DNA of 64,000 nucleotides, taken from assembly GCA_944322145.1 (NCBI GenBank), contig CALUNW010000010.1, positions 1 through 64,000 of the forward strand, read 5' to 3'. A model generated the notes under the pieces. The model was not told the origin of the DNA. It saw nothing but the letters and a program-made list of their open reading frames with translations, and did not search any database. The translations under genes and the position numbers were made by a program. Shown here in pieces: positions 1 through 9,501 of the stretch. Source of the DNA: an uncultured Atopobiaceae bacterium. GTDB taxonomy: Bacteria; Actinomycetota; Coriobacteriia; Coriobacteriales; Atopobiaceae. Within the stretch, counting starts at the first letter, position 1. Each line of letters opens with the position of its first letter.

Positions 1-2864
1 ACCGAGATGACCAGCGTCGGGTTGTCGTACGGCGCAAAGCCGATAAAGAACGAGTTGATGTTGCCGTTCTCCACCTGGGCGGTGCCGGTCTTGCCGGCCA
101 CCTGGGCCCCCGCGACCTGGGCATTGACGCCGGTGCCGTGGTCCACGACCCCGAGCATGGCCTCCTTGACCTGCTCGGCGGTCTGGGCGGAAATGGCCTG
201 CCCCAGCGAGCGCGGGGAGGTGGTGGAGGTCACCACGCCCTCGGGAGAGAGGACGTGGTCGACCACGTAGGGGTCCATGGCGACGCCGCCGTTGGCGATG
301 GTCTGCGCGATGACGGCGTTCTGCATGACGCTGACCTGCGGCCCCGCCGGGCTCTCGTGCTGTCCCACGGGCTGGCCGCAGGCGGCCCAGGCCGTCTCCC
401 ACTCCGTCATCTCGGAGGGGGCGGGCATGAGCGAGGCGAGGGTCGTGAAGTCCTGGCCGAGGTTGCGCCCGAAGCCGAAGGCGTTGGCGTAGCTCACGAG
501 CAGGTCAGAGCCAACCTCGACGCCAAGCTGGGCGAAGGCGGTGTTGGACGAGAGGGCGAACGCCTCCTTGAGGGTGGGCTCGCCGTAGTCGTTGCCGCCG
601 TAGTTGGTCACCTCGCCCCCGCCGATCTCGAGCGAGGGGCCGGCGTAGTAGACGTCGTCGAGCGTTGCGGTCCCCGAGTCGAGGGCGGCGGAGAGCGTGA
701 CGCTCTTGAAGGACGAGCCGGGCGAGTAGAGCGCCTGCGTCGTGCGGTCGAGCAGCTCGCCGCTCGTTCCCTCGGCGATGACGGCGTCGAGCTCGTCGAC
801 GGTGTAGGTGGGGTTCGAGGCCTTGGCCAGGACGGCGCCGGTCTTGGGGTCGAGGACCACGATCGCGCCGGTGTAGCCGGCAAGCGCCTCCTCGGCCGCG
901 CGCTGGATCTGCGAGTTGATGGTCAGGGCGACCGTGGAGCCCGGCTGCTGCACGCCCGCGAGCGCGTAGAGGGCGCTCCTCCAGTCGGAGTAGTCGGAGT
1001 GGCCCGTGAGCGTCTCGTTCATCGTGGCCTCGATGCCGGAGCTGCCGTACTGGGTGGAGACGTAGCCCACGGTGTGCCGCGCGAGTGAGCCCTGCGGGTA
1101 GTTGCGCAGGTAGCTGCCGTCGGCCTGCTGGACGCTCTCGGCAAGCGTCAGGCCGTCGGAGGTGATGATGGCGCCGCGCTGCACGTAAGCGCTCTTGGCG
1201 ATCGTGTGGTTGTTGGTGGGGAGGTTCTGCACGCGCTCTGCGTCGATCTCCTGCACGTAGGTGAGGTTGGCGATGAGCACCGCAAACAGGACCGAGAAGA
1301 CCGTGATGAGGCTCGTGAGGCGCTTCCCCAGCGCCACGCGGCCGAGCACGCCCGACTCCGCGGTCTGCGCGCTGAAGCTCGCGCGCGCGTGGGCGCCGTG
1401 GACGGCGGCCTCCGCCTGCGCGGCGGCAGGGCTGCTCGGCTCGAGGGAGAGCATGGCGTCCGCGCCGGTCTTCTCGCCCGTGACGCCGCTCACCATCTGG
1501 GACTCGCGTCCGGTGCCCTCGTCGCCGGCGCGCAGCAGCAGGCCGACGATGATGAAGCACGCCAGCAGGGACGTTCCGCCCTGGCTCACGAAGGGCAGGG
1601 TGACGCCCGTGAGCGGCAGGAGCTTGGTGACGCCGCCCACGATGAGGAAGGCCTGGAACACCACTGCGCTCGTGAGGCCCACTGCGGCAAAGGCCGAGGT
1701 GTCGGACTTCGCGCGGGCGGCCGTCGCAAAGCCGCGGACGCCCAGCAGGAGGTAGAGCATCAGGATGCCGGAGGCGCCGAGAAGACCCATCTCCTCGGCG
1801 ATGGCGGAGAAGATGAAGTCGCTCGAGACCACGGGGATGAGCGTCGCCATGCCCTTGCCGATGCCCGTTCCCGTGAGCCCGCCGTCGGCGAGCGAGTAGA
1901 GCGACTGGACGATCTGGTAGCCGCCGCCGGAGGCGTCGGACCACGGGTCGAGCCACATGTTGACGCGCGTCTGGACGTGGCCGAAGAGCTGGTAGCAGAC
2001 AACGCCGGCCACCGCGAGAAGGGCAACGCTCACCACGACGTAGCTCACGCGGCCCGTGGCAACGTAGAGCATGATGACGAAGAAGGTGAAGAAGAGCAGG
2101 GCGCTGCCGAGGTCGGTCTCAAAGACCACCACGAGCAGGCTGATGCCCCACATGACCACGATGGGAAGCAGCATCCGGGGCTGAGGAACCTTGAACGGCC
2201 CGATTCCGCGCATCGACACGGAGAGCGCCTCGCGGTTGGCGGCGAGGTAGAACGCCAGGAACAGGACAAGCGCGATCTTGGCGAACTCGCCCGGCTGGAA
2301 GCCGAAGTCGCCGATGTAGATCCAGAGCTTGGAGCCGTAGCGCTCCGTGCCCACGAGCATGGGCAGGATAAGAAGGACCACGCCGGCCAGCCCGAGCGTG
2401 TACTTGTAGTCCGAGAGCCTGTCGAGGTTGCGGACCAGGGCGAGGGTCGCGACCATCATGCCCACTGAGAGGTAGAGCCACACGACCTGGCTCACCGCCG
2501 CGTCGGGGGCGAGCCGCGTGAGGAAGGTGATGCCGACGCCCGAGAGCGCAAAGACGATGGGCAGTATCGCCGGGTCGGCCCCGGGGGCCAGGAAGCGGAT
2601 GGCCACGTGGGCGGCGGCGAACGCGCCAAAGAGCCCGAGCGGCACGCCGAGCGTCTGGATGCCCAGCTGCTGGTTGGAGGTCACCACGTACATCGCGTAG
2701 AGCAAGATGACGGGGACGGCGGCGAGCAGCAGCAGGAAGAGCTCGGTGTTCCTGCGCGAGAGCCCGTGCCCGTCGGCGTGCGGCGCCGCGACGGACGAGG
2801 CGATGGCCCCGACCTCGGCGCGGCTCTGGCCGCCGGCGTAGCGGTTCTTCCTCATCAGCGCCAT
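1..2864 (-). CDS. SEDS (FtsW/RodA) - class B PBP fusion, 3' end outside window
   Basis: One open frame of 954 codons that is still open at the window edge. Residues about 40-445 form a ten-helix SEDS glycosyltransferase, with the catalytic-type aspartate at D349 in VVSSDFIF. A linker (about 450-510) and one membrane helix (about 516-533) lead into a penicillin-binding transpeptidase with SxxK at S717-K720 (SSFK), SxN at S772-N774 and KTG at 925-927. The start ATG follows the phosphatase stop after one base, with GGGGGTGAG as ribosome site. SEDS proteins polymerise lipid II and their cognate PBPs crosslink it; here both are one chain. In most actinobacteria rodA and pbpA are separate neighbours in the same fhaA-fhaB-pstP cluster, so the context supports the role. 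Only the distal transpeptidase end is missing, and that is a window effect. Confidence 0.95.
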   Translation of the reverse strand, partial: MALMRKNRYAGGQSRAEVGAIASSVAAPHADGHGLSRRNTELFLLLLAAVPVILLYAMYVVTSNQQLGIQTLGVPLGLFGAFAAAHVAIRFLAPGADPAILPIVFALSGVGITFLTRLAPDAAVSQVVWLYLSVGMMVATLALVRNLDRLSDYKYTLGLAGVVLLILPMLVGTERYGSKLWIYIGDFGFQPGEFAKIALVLFLAFYLAANREALSVSMRGIGPFKVPQPRMLLPIVVMWGISLLVVVFETDLGSALLFFTFFVIMLYVATGRVSYVVVSVALLAVAGVVCYQLFGHVQTRVNMWLDPWSDASGGGYQIVQSLYSLADGGLTGTGIGKGMATLIPVVSSDFIFSAIAEEMGLLGASGILMLYLLLGVRGFATAARAKSDTSAFAAVGLTSAVVFQAFLIVGGVTKLLPLTGVTLPFVSQGGTSLLACFIIVGLLLRAGDEGTGRESQMVSGVTGEKTGADAMLSLEPSSPAAAQAEAAVHGAHARASFSAQTAESGVLGRVALGKRLTSLITVFSVLFAVLIANLTYVQEIDAERVQNLPTNNHTIAKSAYVQRGAIITSDGLTLAESVQQADGSYLRNYPQGSLARHTVGYVSTQYGSSGIEATMNETLTGHSDYSDWRSALYALAGVQQPGSTVALTINSQIQRAAEEALAGYTGAIVVLDPKTGAVLAKASNPTYTVDELDAVIAEGTSGELLDRTTQALYSPGSSFKSVTLSAALDSGTATLDDVYYAGPSLEIGGGEVTNYGGNDYGEPTLKEAFALSSNTAFAQLGVEVGSDLLVSYANAFGFGRNLGQDFTTLASLMPAPSEMTEWETAWAACGQPVGQHESPAGPQVSVMQNAVIAQTIANGGVAMDPYVVDHVLSPEGVVTSTTSPRSLGQAISAQTAEQVKEAMLGVVDHGTGVNAQVAGAQVAGKTGTAQVENGNINSFFIGFAPYDNPTLVIS

Positions 2865-2865
2865 C

Positions 2866-4128
2866 TCACTCACCCCCGCCCGTCTGGCCGTCGTCAGAGT
2901 CCTGCGGCGCGGACGCGTCCTGGCCGCCCTCCTCGGAGCTGACCTCCTGCGCGAGCTGGGCCGCCTTCTCCTGCTCCTCGTAGATCTGGTCGTGGTAGGA
3001 GTTGATGGTGTCGAGCGCGGCCTGCTCGTTCTGCACGCGGATGCCCGCCTCGAGCTGGTCTTGGACCGAGGCGGGGAGGTCGGTGACGGCGACGGCGCTC
3101 GTCCCGACGAGCTCGCTTAGCGGCACGCCGAGGAAGTCTCCCTGGATGCCGCGGTAGATGGCCACGGTGCCATCGTTGACCCCGAGGTACCACTCCCCGC
3201 GGATGAAGACGAAGCTGATGAGGAGGACGACGGCGAGGACCGCGGCGATGACGCCCGACACGCCCGCGGCCCGGTGGAGCAGGCGTCGGCGCGCGGCGTC
3301 CGCAAGGCCGTCGTTGAGCACGTCGACGACCGCTACGGTCACGTTGTCGGAGCCCCCCGCGGTGAGCGCGGCGGCGACGAGGTTGTCTGCCGCCTGCTGC
3401 GGCGTTGCGCTCGAGACCGCGACTGCCTCGAGCTCGCTGTCAGAAATCATGCTCGAGAGGCCGTCGGAGCACAGGATGATGCGATCTCCGTCGTTGACCT
3501 CGAGCGAGAAGTGGTCGGCGTACATGTCCGCGTCAGAGCCCAGCGCGCGCGTGATGATGGAGCGCGACGGGTGCGTGCGCGCCTCGTCCGCGGTGATCTG
3601 TCCCGAGTCGACGAGCTCCTCGACGTAGGAGTGGTCGTGCGTGACGCGCACGAGGGTTCCGTGGCGCAGCACGTAGACGCGCGAGTCGCCGACGTGAGCG
3701 ACGGCCATCTTGTTCTTCTCGATAAGGACGGCAGTCGCCGTGCAGCCCATGCCGGGCTTTCCGATGCCCTCCTCGGCGCCGCGCATGACGGCGAGGTTGG
3801 CCGCCTCGACCGCCGCCCCGAGAAGGACGTCGTCCGCGGTCGCCGGGGCACGCTCGCCGATGGTCTCGACGGTTATCGAGCTCGCGATCTCGCCGGCGGC
3901 GTGGCCGCCCATGCCGTCGGAGACGACGAACAGCGGCGCCTGGAGGAGGAACGAGTCCTCGTTGTGCCCGCGCACCAGGCCGACGTCGCTTCTCGCGCCC
4001 CACGCGATGAACTCGTTGGCGCCGGAGACGGCATCTGCGCCGGCACGCCCCTCGACGGGCATCTCGGCGCGGCCTGGCGCGTTGGTGGGCTCCAGCGGGG
4101 CACCTGTCTGAAGGTCCTCCGTCGTCAT
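2866..4128 (-). CDS. PP2C-family Ser/Thr protein phosphatase, membrane anchored
   Basis: 420 aa. The PP2C metal-binding motifs are all present: RGHNEDS (53-59), DGMGGH (71-76), HVGDSR (145-150), SDGLSSM (221-227) and GGSDNV (258-263). A membrane helix at about 288-309 is followed by an extracytoplasmic tail rich in acidic residues, the layout of PstP/Stp phosphatases that reverse PknA/B-type phosphorylation. The start overlaps the stop of the upstream FHA gene in an ATGA, so translation is probably coupled. It should dephosphorylate targets of the kinase encoded at the head of the same operon. Family assignment is secure; the particular substrates are inference. Confidence 0.95.
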   Translation of the reverse strand: MTTEDLQTGAPLEPTNAPGRAEMPVEGRAGADAVSGANEFIAWGARSDVGLVRGHNEDSFLLQAPLFVVSDGMGGHAAGEIASSITVETIGERAPATADDVLLGAAVEAANLAVMRGAEEGIGKPGMGCTATAVLIEKNKMAVAHVGDSRVYVLRHGTLVRVTHDHSYVEELVDSGQITADEARTHPSRSIITRALGSDADMYADHFSLEVNDGDRIILCSDGLSSMISDSELEAVAVSSATPQQAADNLVAAALTAGGSDNVTVAVVDVLNDGLADAARRRLLHRAAGVSGVIAAVLAVVLLISFVFIRGEWYLGVNDGTVAIYRGIQGDFLGVPLSELVGTSAVAVTDLPASVQDQLEAGIRVQNEQAALDTINSYHDQIYEEQEKAAQLAQEVSSEEGGQDASAPQDSDDGQTGGGE

Positions 4129-4538
4129 CCGCGCGTCACCCGCATGATGGTGTCGCCCACCTGGACTTCGTCATCCTCCCTCAGCGTGACGGGCTGGTCG
4201 ATGACGTGGCCGTTGACGAGGGTTCCGTTGGTGGAGCCGAGGTCCTCGAGCACGAGCGCGGGTCCCTGCAGGGTGAAGCGGGCGTGGGTGGAGGAGACGT
4301 AGGGCTCGTCGATCACGACGTCGGACGACGGGGAGCGGCCCACGACGACGGGGCCGAGGATGTCGACGTGCAGTCCGCGCAGCGTCTTCTTGCCCTTCTC
4401 GACGTCAATCGCCCAGATGGCGGCGTCGCGGCGCTGGCCGCGCACGAGGCCCACGCCCGTCCGCATGACCGCGAACAGGAAGACGTAGAGGACGACCACG
4501 AGGAGGATGCGGCCCGCAAACAGGACGAGGTCGATCAT
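4125..4538 (-). CDS. FHA-domain membrane protein, FhaB/FipA type
   Basis: 137 aa. An N-terminal membrane helix (about 3-25) is followed by a cytoplasmic FHA domain (about 55-135) with the phosphothreonine-binding signature VGRS, SSTHARF and GSTNGT. FHA domains bind pThr peptides, and FhaB/FipA proteins link Ser/Thr kinases to septal or elongation machinery. It sits between fhaA-like and the phosphatase, and overlaps both by four bases (ATGA at each junction), so the five genes look like one translationally coupled operon. The name is by synteny with the actinobacterial fhaA-fhaB-pstP-rodA-pbpA order. Confidence 0.9.
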   Translation of the reverse strand: MIDLVLFAGRILLVVVLYVFLFAVMRTGVGLVRGQRRDAAIWAIDVEKGKKTLRGLHVDILGPVVVGRSPSSDVVIDEPYVSSTHARFTLQGPALVLEDLGSTNGTLVNGHVIDQPVTLREDDEVQVGDTIMRVTRG

Positions 4539-5647
4539 CGGCGAATCTCCCTGAACTCGAGATTCACGAGGCCGAGGGTGATGAGGTCACCGTCCTGAAG
4601 CGGGCAGGACGTGACGTCGACGTCGTTGACGAGGGTTCCGTTGGTGGAGTTGAGGTCGGTGATGCGCCAGCCCGAGCCGTCGTAGGAGAGCTCGGCGTGG
4701 GCGCGCGAGACGTTGGGGTCGCGCAGGACGATGGCGGACAGGGAGCGCTCGCGACCGATGACCGCGGAGGGCGCCTCCGCTGTGAAGGTGCGGCCGGTCT
4801 GCCTGTCGATGAGCAGGCAGGAGGCGTCTGCGACGCCCTGGGCGGCGGCATACGAGGGCGTCGGCGAGGGGACGGACGGGGAGCCCGCCGGGCTGGCCTC
4901 GCTCATGATGCGCCTCATGTCGACCAGGGGCACGCTCTTGCGCTGCGTCTGGGGAATGGAGGGGGCGACGAGCGCGGAGTCGGCGAGCGGCACGGGCATG
5001 GGGGTGGATGCGGACGCGGACGCGACCGGCGCCGGCTCGGGGACGTCGAACTCGGGGGGTATGACCTCGAGGCCGGCGTCCACCTCCGGAACGCTGGGCT
5101 GCGCGCGCCTCGGCGCGGGGGCGGCGAAGGCGTCCTGCTCCTTGGCACGAGGGTGCGGCGCCGGCCGAGCCCCGGAGCTGCGGCGGTTGACCTGTGCGGC
5201 CGCGCCGCCGGCGCTCGAGCTGCCCGCCAGGAACGCGCGCTCCTCCTCGCGCAGCCGGTTGAGGGTGCCGGCGTCGACGTTCTCGGCGAAGACGGCGAAC
5301 TTGCCCGGCTTGAGGGAGGGGTCGACCATGAAGCGCACGAGGGGGCTGCCCACGAAGGTGTAGCCCTTCTTCTGCGCCTGGGCGGTCACGAAGGAGGCGG
5401 TCTCGAAGGTGATCTGCTCGTAGAGCGGGCGCATCAGGGAGTCGTCCGTCGCAGAGACGAGCACGGTGTAGAGGCCGGGCGCGGTGTCGACGCCGTCGAT
5501 CTCATACGTCTCGTTCTCCATCTCGCGCGCGGCGCGCTTCGCGAGCTTTTTGAACGAGAAGGGCTCGGTGTAGCCCTGCGGTGCTGCTCCGAACACGGAG
5601 CTGATTCGCCCCTCGAAATCGCTAAGGAAGCTCATAGGTCTATTCAT
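4535..5647 (-). CDS. FhaA-like protein, DUF3662 plus FHA
   Basis: 370 aa. The N-terminal half (about 1-125) matches the FhaA-type DUF3662 domain and begins MSFLSDFEGRISSVFG. A long low-complexity Pro/Ala/Ser linker (about 145-275) leads to a C-terminal FHA domain (about 290-368) with VIGRE, VSRAHAE and NSTNGTLVN. In mycobacteria FhaA regulates peptidoglycan synthesis by binding phosphorylated partners such as MviN. The first ATG overlaps the kinase stop and has AGGAAGG just upstream; a second ATG four codons later is possible. First and most upstream FHA gene of the cluster. Confidence 0.9.
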   Translation of the reverse strand: MNRPMSFLSDFEGRISSVFGAAPQGYTEPFSFKKLAKRAAREMENETYEIDGVDTAPGLYTVLVSATDDSLMRPLYEQITFETASFVTAQAQKKGYTFVGSPLVRFMVDPSLKPGKFAVFAENVDAGTLNRLREEERAFLAGSSSAGGAAAQVNRRSSGARPAPHPRAKEQDAFAAPAPRRAQPSVPEVDAGLEVIPPEFDVPEPAPVASASASTPMPVPLADSALVAPSIPQTQRKSVPLVDMRRIMSEASPAGSPSVPSPTPSYAAAQGVADASCLLIDRQTGRTFTAEAPSAVIGRERSLSAIVLRDPNVSRAHAELSYDGSGWRITDLNSTNGTLVNDVDVTSCPLQDGDLITLGLVNLEFREIRR

Positions 5648-7382
5648 CGCCTTCCTGGTCCTCGAAGAGCGGGCCTCTCAGGACAGTCGCTGTGCACAAA
5701 AGCACAAATAAGAGTACCGCAACTACCACCGACTCCCAATGGGGGGCTGCCCATATACCGCCATTCTCCATGCCTGCGGATACGCCCTGCGACAGGATGA
5801 GGCATCCGAGGCCAAGGGCCTGGCCCACGACTCCCGCCCCGACCGAGCCTCGCAGGGCGACGGCGGACGAGACGAGCGCGCACGCGGCGGAGCCCGCGAC
5901 GAGCACCCAGAAAGAGGGGTCGGCCCACGTCTGGGCAACCTGGGAGACGACGGCCGTCGCCAGGAAGCCCGTCGCCACCGAGGCCTGGAATACGCCCGCC
6001 ACGAGGTGGCCGACGACGCCCGTGAGCATGGCCGGGAGGGGGTCGAGGGCAAAGCCGGCGAGGGCGGCGCCCGCGGAGGGGGAGGGCAGGCAGCAGGGCA
6101 GCAGCAGCGCCGCGCTGCCGAGGTGGTCGGTGCGCCCGGCGAGCGCCCACCAGAGCACGAGGGCGCATCCGAGCGCGGCTGCGAGGGGGAACGACGCTGG
6201 CGTCGGGCTTGCGATCGCGAGGGCCGCGACGAGCGAGCCGCCCGCAAGGACCGCGCCGAGCGGCGGCCAGAGCGCCGACGCCCCCGCGCAGGCGAGCGAC
6301 GCGACGGCTATGAGCTGGTCGGTCGCCCCGGGCAGGGAGGGCAGGACGAGGCGGAGGACCGCGAACGCGAGCAGGGCGGTCCCCGCTCTGACGATGGCGG
6401 CGGGCAGCCACGGGTGCGAGAGGGCCCGCGCGGCGCGGTCGGGCAGCGCCTCCTCGCCGTCGTCGCTCTCCGCCTGCTCGACGAGCTCGCGCAGGGAGGA
6501 GGCGCCCTCCTGGGGGTCGCCGAGGCAGTCGGTGAGGTCGTCGGCGAACTCGAGCACGTCGGGCGTCCGGGCGGAGGGCTCGGGGGAGAGCGCGTCGAGC
6601 AGCGTCAGCGCGGCTGTTCCGTCCAGGTCCGGGCACGACCTGATCGCGCTGCGCGCGGCGTCTCGCCTGATCTTCTCGAGCGACCCGGCGGCGGTCGGCG
6701 CGGCAAAGGGGTTCTGGCCCACGAGCGCCTGGCAGGCGACGACCGCGAGGGAGAAGACGTCGGTCCGCTCGTCGACGAGCATCCCCTCGATCTGCTCGGG
6801 GGGCATGTAGCCGACGGTTCCTCCTCGCGCGTCTCCGTAGCCCGCGGCGGAGGAGAGCGTCGCCATGCCAAAGTCCGCTAGCTTCACGATGCCCTGGCGG
6901 TCGATGAGGATGTTGGTGGGCTTGATGTCAAGATGGAGCACGCGGTTCTCATGCGCGAAGGCGAGGGCGCGGGAGACCGACCTCACGACGTGGGCGCACT
7001 CCGCCGGCATGAGGCGCCCTCCCTCTACGCGCGCAAGAAGCTCGCCGAGGTTGAGGCCGTCGACGTATTCCATGACGAGATACGCGTACGCCCCGTCCGC
7101 CTCGAAGTCGAGCACGGTGACGATGTTTGGGTGACTGAGCATGCAGGATGTGCGCGCCTCGGCGAGGGCCTCCTCGGCGGTGGTGCCCGTCTCGGCGAGC
7201 AGGGGCATGCGCTTGATGGCCACGCGACGCTGGAGCCGCTGGTCCCAGCAGGTGCAGACCGTGCCAAAGCCGCCGGTCCCCCGCCGCGCGAGCACCCTGT
7301 ACCTCCCGAGAAGGACCTCTTCGGGAGGCGCGACGCGCCCCTGTGCCGCGCCCGCGCCCCCGGCGCTTGGCGTGTCGATCAC
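5640..7382 (-). CDS. Ser/Thr protein kinase with multi-spanning C-terminal membrane domain
   Basis: 580 aa, GTG start behind GGAGG. The kinase domain (about 27-290) has the glycine loop RGTGGFG, the lysine K57 in VAIK, catalytic loop HLDIKPTN (150-157) and DFG (170-172). The residue before the catalytic Asp is Leu rather than Arg, so it is a non-RD kinase by sequence. Instead of the single helix and PASTA repeats of PknB, residues about 325-570 hold roughly eight hydrophobic helices with no recognisable sensor domain. Head gene of the FHA/PP2C/SEDS-PBP operon, so it probably phosphorylates the FHA proteins or their partners to control wall growth. What it senses is unknown. Confidence 0.9.
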   Translation of the reverse strand: MIDTPSAGGAGAAQGRVAPPEEVLLGRYRVLARRGTGGFGTVCTCWDQRLQRRVAIKRMPLLAETGTTAEEALAEARTSCMLSHPNIVTVLDFEADGAYAYLVMEYVDGLNLGELLARVEGGRLMPAECAHVVRSVSRALAFAHENRVLHLDIKPTNILIDRQGIVKLADFGMATLSSAAGYGDARGGTVGYMPPEQIEGMLVDERTDVFSLAVVACQALVGQNPFAAPTAAGSLEKIRRDAARSAIRSCPDLDGTAALTLLDALSPEPSARTPDVLEFADDLTDCLGDPQEGASSLRELVEQAESDDGEEALPDRAARALSHPWLPAAIVRAGTALLAFAVLRLVLPSLPGATDQLIAVASLACAGASALWPPLGAVLAGGSLVAALAIASPTPASFPLAAALGCALVLWWALAGRTDHLGSAALLLPCCLPSPSAGAALAGFALDPLPAMLTGVVGHLVAGVFQASVATGFLATAVVSQVAQTWADPSFWVLVAGSAACALVSSAVALRGSVGAGVVGQALGLGCLILSQGVSAGMENGGIWAAPHWESVVVAVLLFVLLCTATVLRGPLFEDQEGDE

Positions 7383-7417
7383 GGCCCCTCCTTCGTTTTA
7401 GCTGCATGTGCCGTGTG

Positions 7418-7476
7418 GGGCCATTCTACCCCGAAAAACCTCTTGGCAGGCTGCCGGGCATGCGCTAGAATGGCCC
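7418..7476. promoter_or_regulatory. Divergent promoter region with 11-bp inverted repeat
   Basis: GGGCCATTCTA (7418-7428) is repeated inverted at 7466-7476. On the plus strand TTGGCA (7443-7448), a 17-bp spacer and TAGAAT (7466-7471) form a good promoter for the tRNA-Leu that starts 12 bases later. The left arm puts the same TAGAAT hexamer on the minus strand, facing the kinase operon, but no clear -35 accompanies it there. Confidence 0.6.
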
Positions 7477-7482
7477 ATGCAC

Positions 7483-7569
7483 GCGGGCGTGGCGGAATTG
7501 GCAGACGCGTACGGTTCAGGTCCGTATGGGGGCAACTCCATGAAGGTTCAAGTCCTTTCGCCCGCACCA
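7483..7569 (+). tRNA. tRNA-Leu (CAG)
   Basis: The seven-base acceptor stem GCGGGCG pairs with CGCCCGC (7559-7565), followed by A and an encoded CCA. The anticodon stem TACGG/CCGTA closes the loop TTCAGGT, giving anticodon CAG (7517-7519), which reads CUG, a main leucine codon in this GC-rich genome. A long variable arm (GGGGGCAACTCC) is present, as expected for class II tRNAs. A strong terminator follows directly. Confidence 0.97.
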
Positions 7570-7579
7570 TGAATGAGAG

Positions 7580-7606
7580 GGCCCCGGCTTCGGTCGGGGC
7601 CTTTTT
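7580..7606 (+). terminator. Intrinsic terminator of tRNA-Leu
   Basis: GGCCCCG (7580-7586) pairs with CGGGGCC (7595-7601) around a short loop and is followed by TTTTT. Confidence 0.9.
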
Positions 7607-7633
7607 CTGTCAAGCGTTCTTGTCGACTGCGCT

Positions 7634-7860
7634 CTTCTCGGCCGGCACGCACTTCTCGGCATCCGCAAAGAAGCGGCCCGCACTCAAAGCTGTGGGCTAT
7701 CGAGTGCGGGCATGCTAGCGCTAATATCGCATCGAGTGCGGGCTCCGTCCCGGCATTTTCCCTCGAGTGCGGGCGAGAAGTGCGTGCCACCCCGCACTCG
7801 TGAGTGCGGGCGAGAAGTGCGTGCCGCCTCCCGGCGTTTGCGCTCGGGTGCCTGCCCGCA
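7634..7860. repeat. Intergenic cluster of GAGTGCGGGC / CGAGAAGTGCG repeats
   Basis: This 300-bp gap has no credible gene. GAGTGCGGGC occurs at 7702, 7733, 7764 and 7802 (inverted CCCGCACTCG at 7791), and GAGAAGTGCGTGCC occurs at 7775 and 7812 and inverted around 7643-7657. The phrase AAGAAGCGGC(C/T)CGCACT at 7668 recurs at 13386. The unit is degenerate and partly palindromic, which suggests a dispersed noncoding repeat family rather than a single regulatory site. Confidence 0.6.
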
Positions 7861-7870
7861 CCTGAGCGGG

Positions 7871-8059
7871 CTACGACTCGTCGTCCCCGAAGAGGTCCCA
7901 GTCGCCCTCGCCCTTCTCGTGGTTGAAGTAGCGCTTCTTCGTCTTGAGCTCCATGAGGAAGGAGATGATCAGGCACAGGACGATGCCGCCGAGAATCAGG
8001 CAGATGACGCCCATCCGGTCGTTGAACAGCCACGTGAAGAAGTCAGCGATCGCCTGCAT
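7871..8059 (-). CDS. Small single-span membrane protein of unknown function
   Basis: 62 aa, start ATG behind GGGAGG. The first 14 residues are amphipathic, a hydrophobic helix spans about 17-36 ([20 protein letters not shown]), and the rest is charged and ends in an acidic [11 protein letters not shown] tail. I do not recognise the family. It is transcribed divergently from serS across a 100-bp gap that contains a 14-bp palindrome. Confidence 0.7.
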   Translation of the reverse strand: MQAIADFFTWLFNDRMGVICLILGGIVLCLIISFLMELKTKKRYFNHEKGEGDWDLFGDDES

Positions 8060-8094
8060 GTGCAGCCTCCCAATAACGCGTCGTTTTACCCGCA

Positions 8095-8108
8095 CAAGTA
8101 TATACTTG
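8095..8108. promoter_or_regulatory. 14-bp palindrome in the serS promoter region
   Basis: CAAGTATATACTTG is a perfect palindrome 54 bp before the serS start. It contains TATACT, a plausible -10 for serS on the plus strand, and by symmetry the same hexamer on the minus strand towards the small membrane-protein gene. No strong -35 is visible on either side. Confidence 0.4.
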
Positions 8109-8161
8109 GAGGGCCGCGCGCAAGAGCCGGCACCAGCAAGCGACAAGAGCAAGGAGCCAGC

Positions 8162-9448
8162 ATGCTCGACATCAAGTTCGTCCGCGAGAACCCCGACCTC
8201 GTCGACAAGTCGTGCGAGTCCCGCCAGAACGCCCACTGGGACCGCGAGAGGTTCTTCGAGCTCGACGAGGAGCGCCGCTCCGTCATCGCCGAGGTCGAGA
8301 AGCTCCAGGCCGAGCGCAACGCCGTCTCCAAGCAGATCGGGCAGCTCATGCGCGAGGGCAAGAAGGACGAGGCCGAGGCGGCCAAGGCGCAGGTCGCGGC
8401 CAACAAGGACCGCATCGCCGAGCTCGACGGCCGTCGCGGCGAGGTCGAGGACGCCCTCTTCGACCTGGTCTCCCGCATCCCCAACATCCCGCACGAGAGC
8501 GTGCCCTACGGCAAGGACGACTCCGACAACCCCGAGGTTCGCCGCTGGGGCACCCCGCGCGAGTTCGACTTTGAGCCCAAGGCGCACTGGGATCTGGGCC
8601 CCGCCACCGGCATGATCGACTTCGACCGCGGCGTCAAGGTCGCCGGCGCGCGCTTCTACGTGCTCGGCGGCATGGGCGCCCGCATGGAGCGCGCCCTCAT
8701 CAGCTTTATGGTCGACATGCACGTGAAGGCGGGCTTCAAGGAGTGGTGGATGCCCGTCATCACCAACCGCGAGACCCTCTTTGGCACGGGTCAGCTGCCC
8801 AAGTTCGAGGACGACCTCTACCACGTCAACCCCGACCTCTACCTCATTCCCACCGCGGAGGTCATGCTCACCAACCTCCATCGCGGCGAGGTGCTCGAGG
8901 CCAGCCAGCTGCCGCTGTGGTACACCGCGTTCACCCCGTGCTTCCGCGAGGAGGCGGGCTCTGCCGGCCGCGATACGCGCGGCATCATCCGCGTGCACCA
9001 GTTCGACAAGGTCGAGATGGTCAAGTTCGCCAAGCCCGAGGATTCGATGAACCAGCTTGAGAGCATGGTCGTCGAGGCCGAGGCCGTTCTCCAGGCGCTT
9101 GAGCTGCCGTATCACGTGGTGACGCTGTGCACCGGCGACATCGGCTTCTCCGCTGCCAAGTGCTACGACCTCGAGGTGTGGCTGCCCAGCTACAACGCCT
9201 ACAAGGAGATCTCCTCCTGCTCCAACTGCTGGGACTTCCAGGCGCGTCGCGCCAACATCCGCTACAAGGACCCGGCGGAGTTCAAGGGCACGCGCTATGT
9301 GCACACGCTCAACGGCTCTGGCCTCGCCGTTGGCCGCACCATGGCCGCCATCATGGAGAACTACCAGAACGCCGACGGCTCCATCACGGTGCCTGAGGCG
9401 CTGCGCCCCTACATGGGCGGCGTCGAGGTCATCAAGTCTGAGGCGTAG
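8162..9448 (+). CDS. serS: Seryl-tRNA synthetase
   Basis: 428 aa, the usual SerRS length. Residues 1-100 are the charged coiled-coil arm that contacts the tRNA-Ser variable arm. The catalytic core shows motif 2 ([21 protein letters not shown]) in a form typical of bacterial SerRS, and motif 3 as [18 protein letters not shown]. It charges tRNA-Ser with serine in the cytoplasm. Start ATG chosen because AAGGAG lies eight bases upstream and the protein opens with the canonical [14 protein letters not shown]. No T-box leader is seen. A terminator follows at 9460. Confidence 0.98.
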   Translation: MLDIKFVRENPDLVDKSCESRQNAHWDRERFFELDEERRSVIAEVEKLQAERNAVSKQIGQLMREGKKDEAEAAKAQVAANKDRIAELDGRRGEVEDALFDLVSRIPNIPHESVPYGKDDSDNPEVRRWGTPREFDFEPKAHWDLGPATGMIDFDRGVKVAGARFYVLGGMGARMERALISFMVDMHVKAGFKEWWMPVITNRETLFGTGQLPKFEDDLYHVNPDLYLIPTAEVMLTNLHRGEVLEASQLPLWYTAFTPCFREEAGSAGRDTRGIIRVHQFDKVEMVKFAKPEDSMNQLESMVVEAEAVLQALELPYHVVTLCTGDIGFSAAKCYDLEVWLPSYNAYKEISSCSNCWDFQARRANIRYKDPAEFKGTRYVHTLNGSGLAVGRTMAAIMENYQNADGSITVPEALRPYMGGVEVIKSEA

Positions 9449-9459
9449 ACCGCCTAGAA

Positions 9460-9488
9460 GGTCGCTCGCGGGGCGGGCGGCCTTTTTT
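9460..9488 (+). terminator. Intrinsic terminator of serS
   Basis: GGTCGC (9460-9465) pairs with GCGGCC (9477-9482, one G-U) and is followed by six T. Confidence 0.75.
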
Positions 9489-9501
9489 GCGGCAGAGCAA
9501 A

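Noticed and set aside
7634-7860. CRISPR array
   Set aside because: Repeat units vary in length, orientation and spacing, spacers are not of uniform size, and no cas genes are present.
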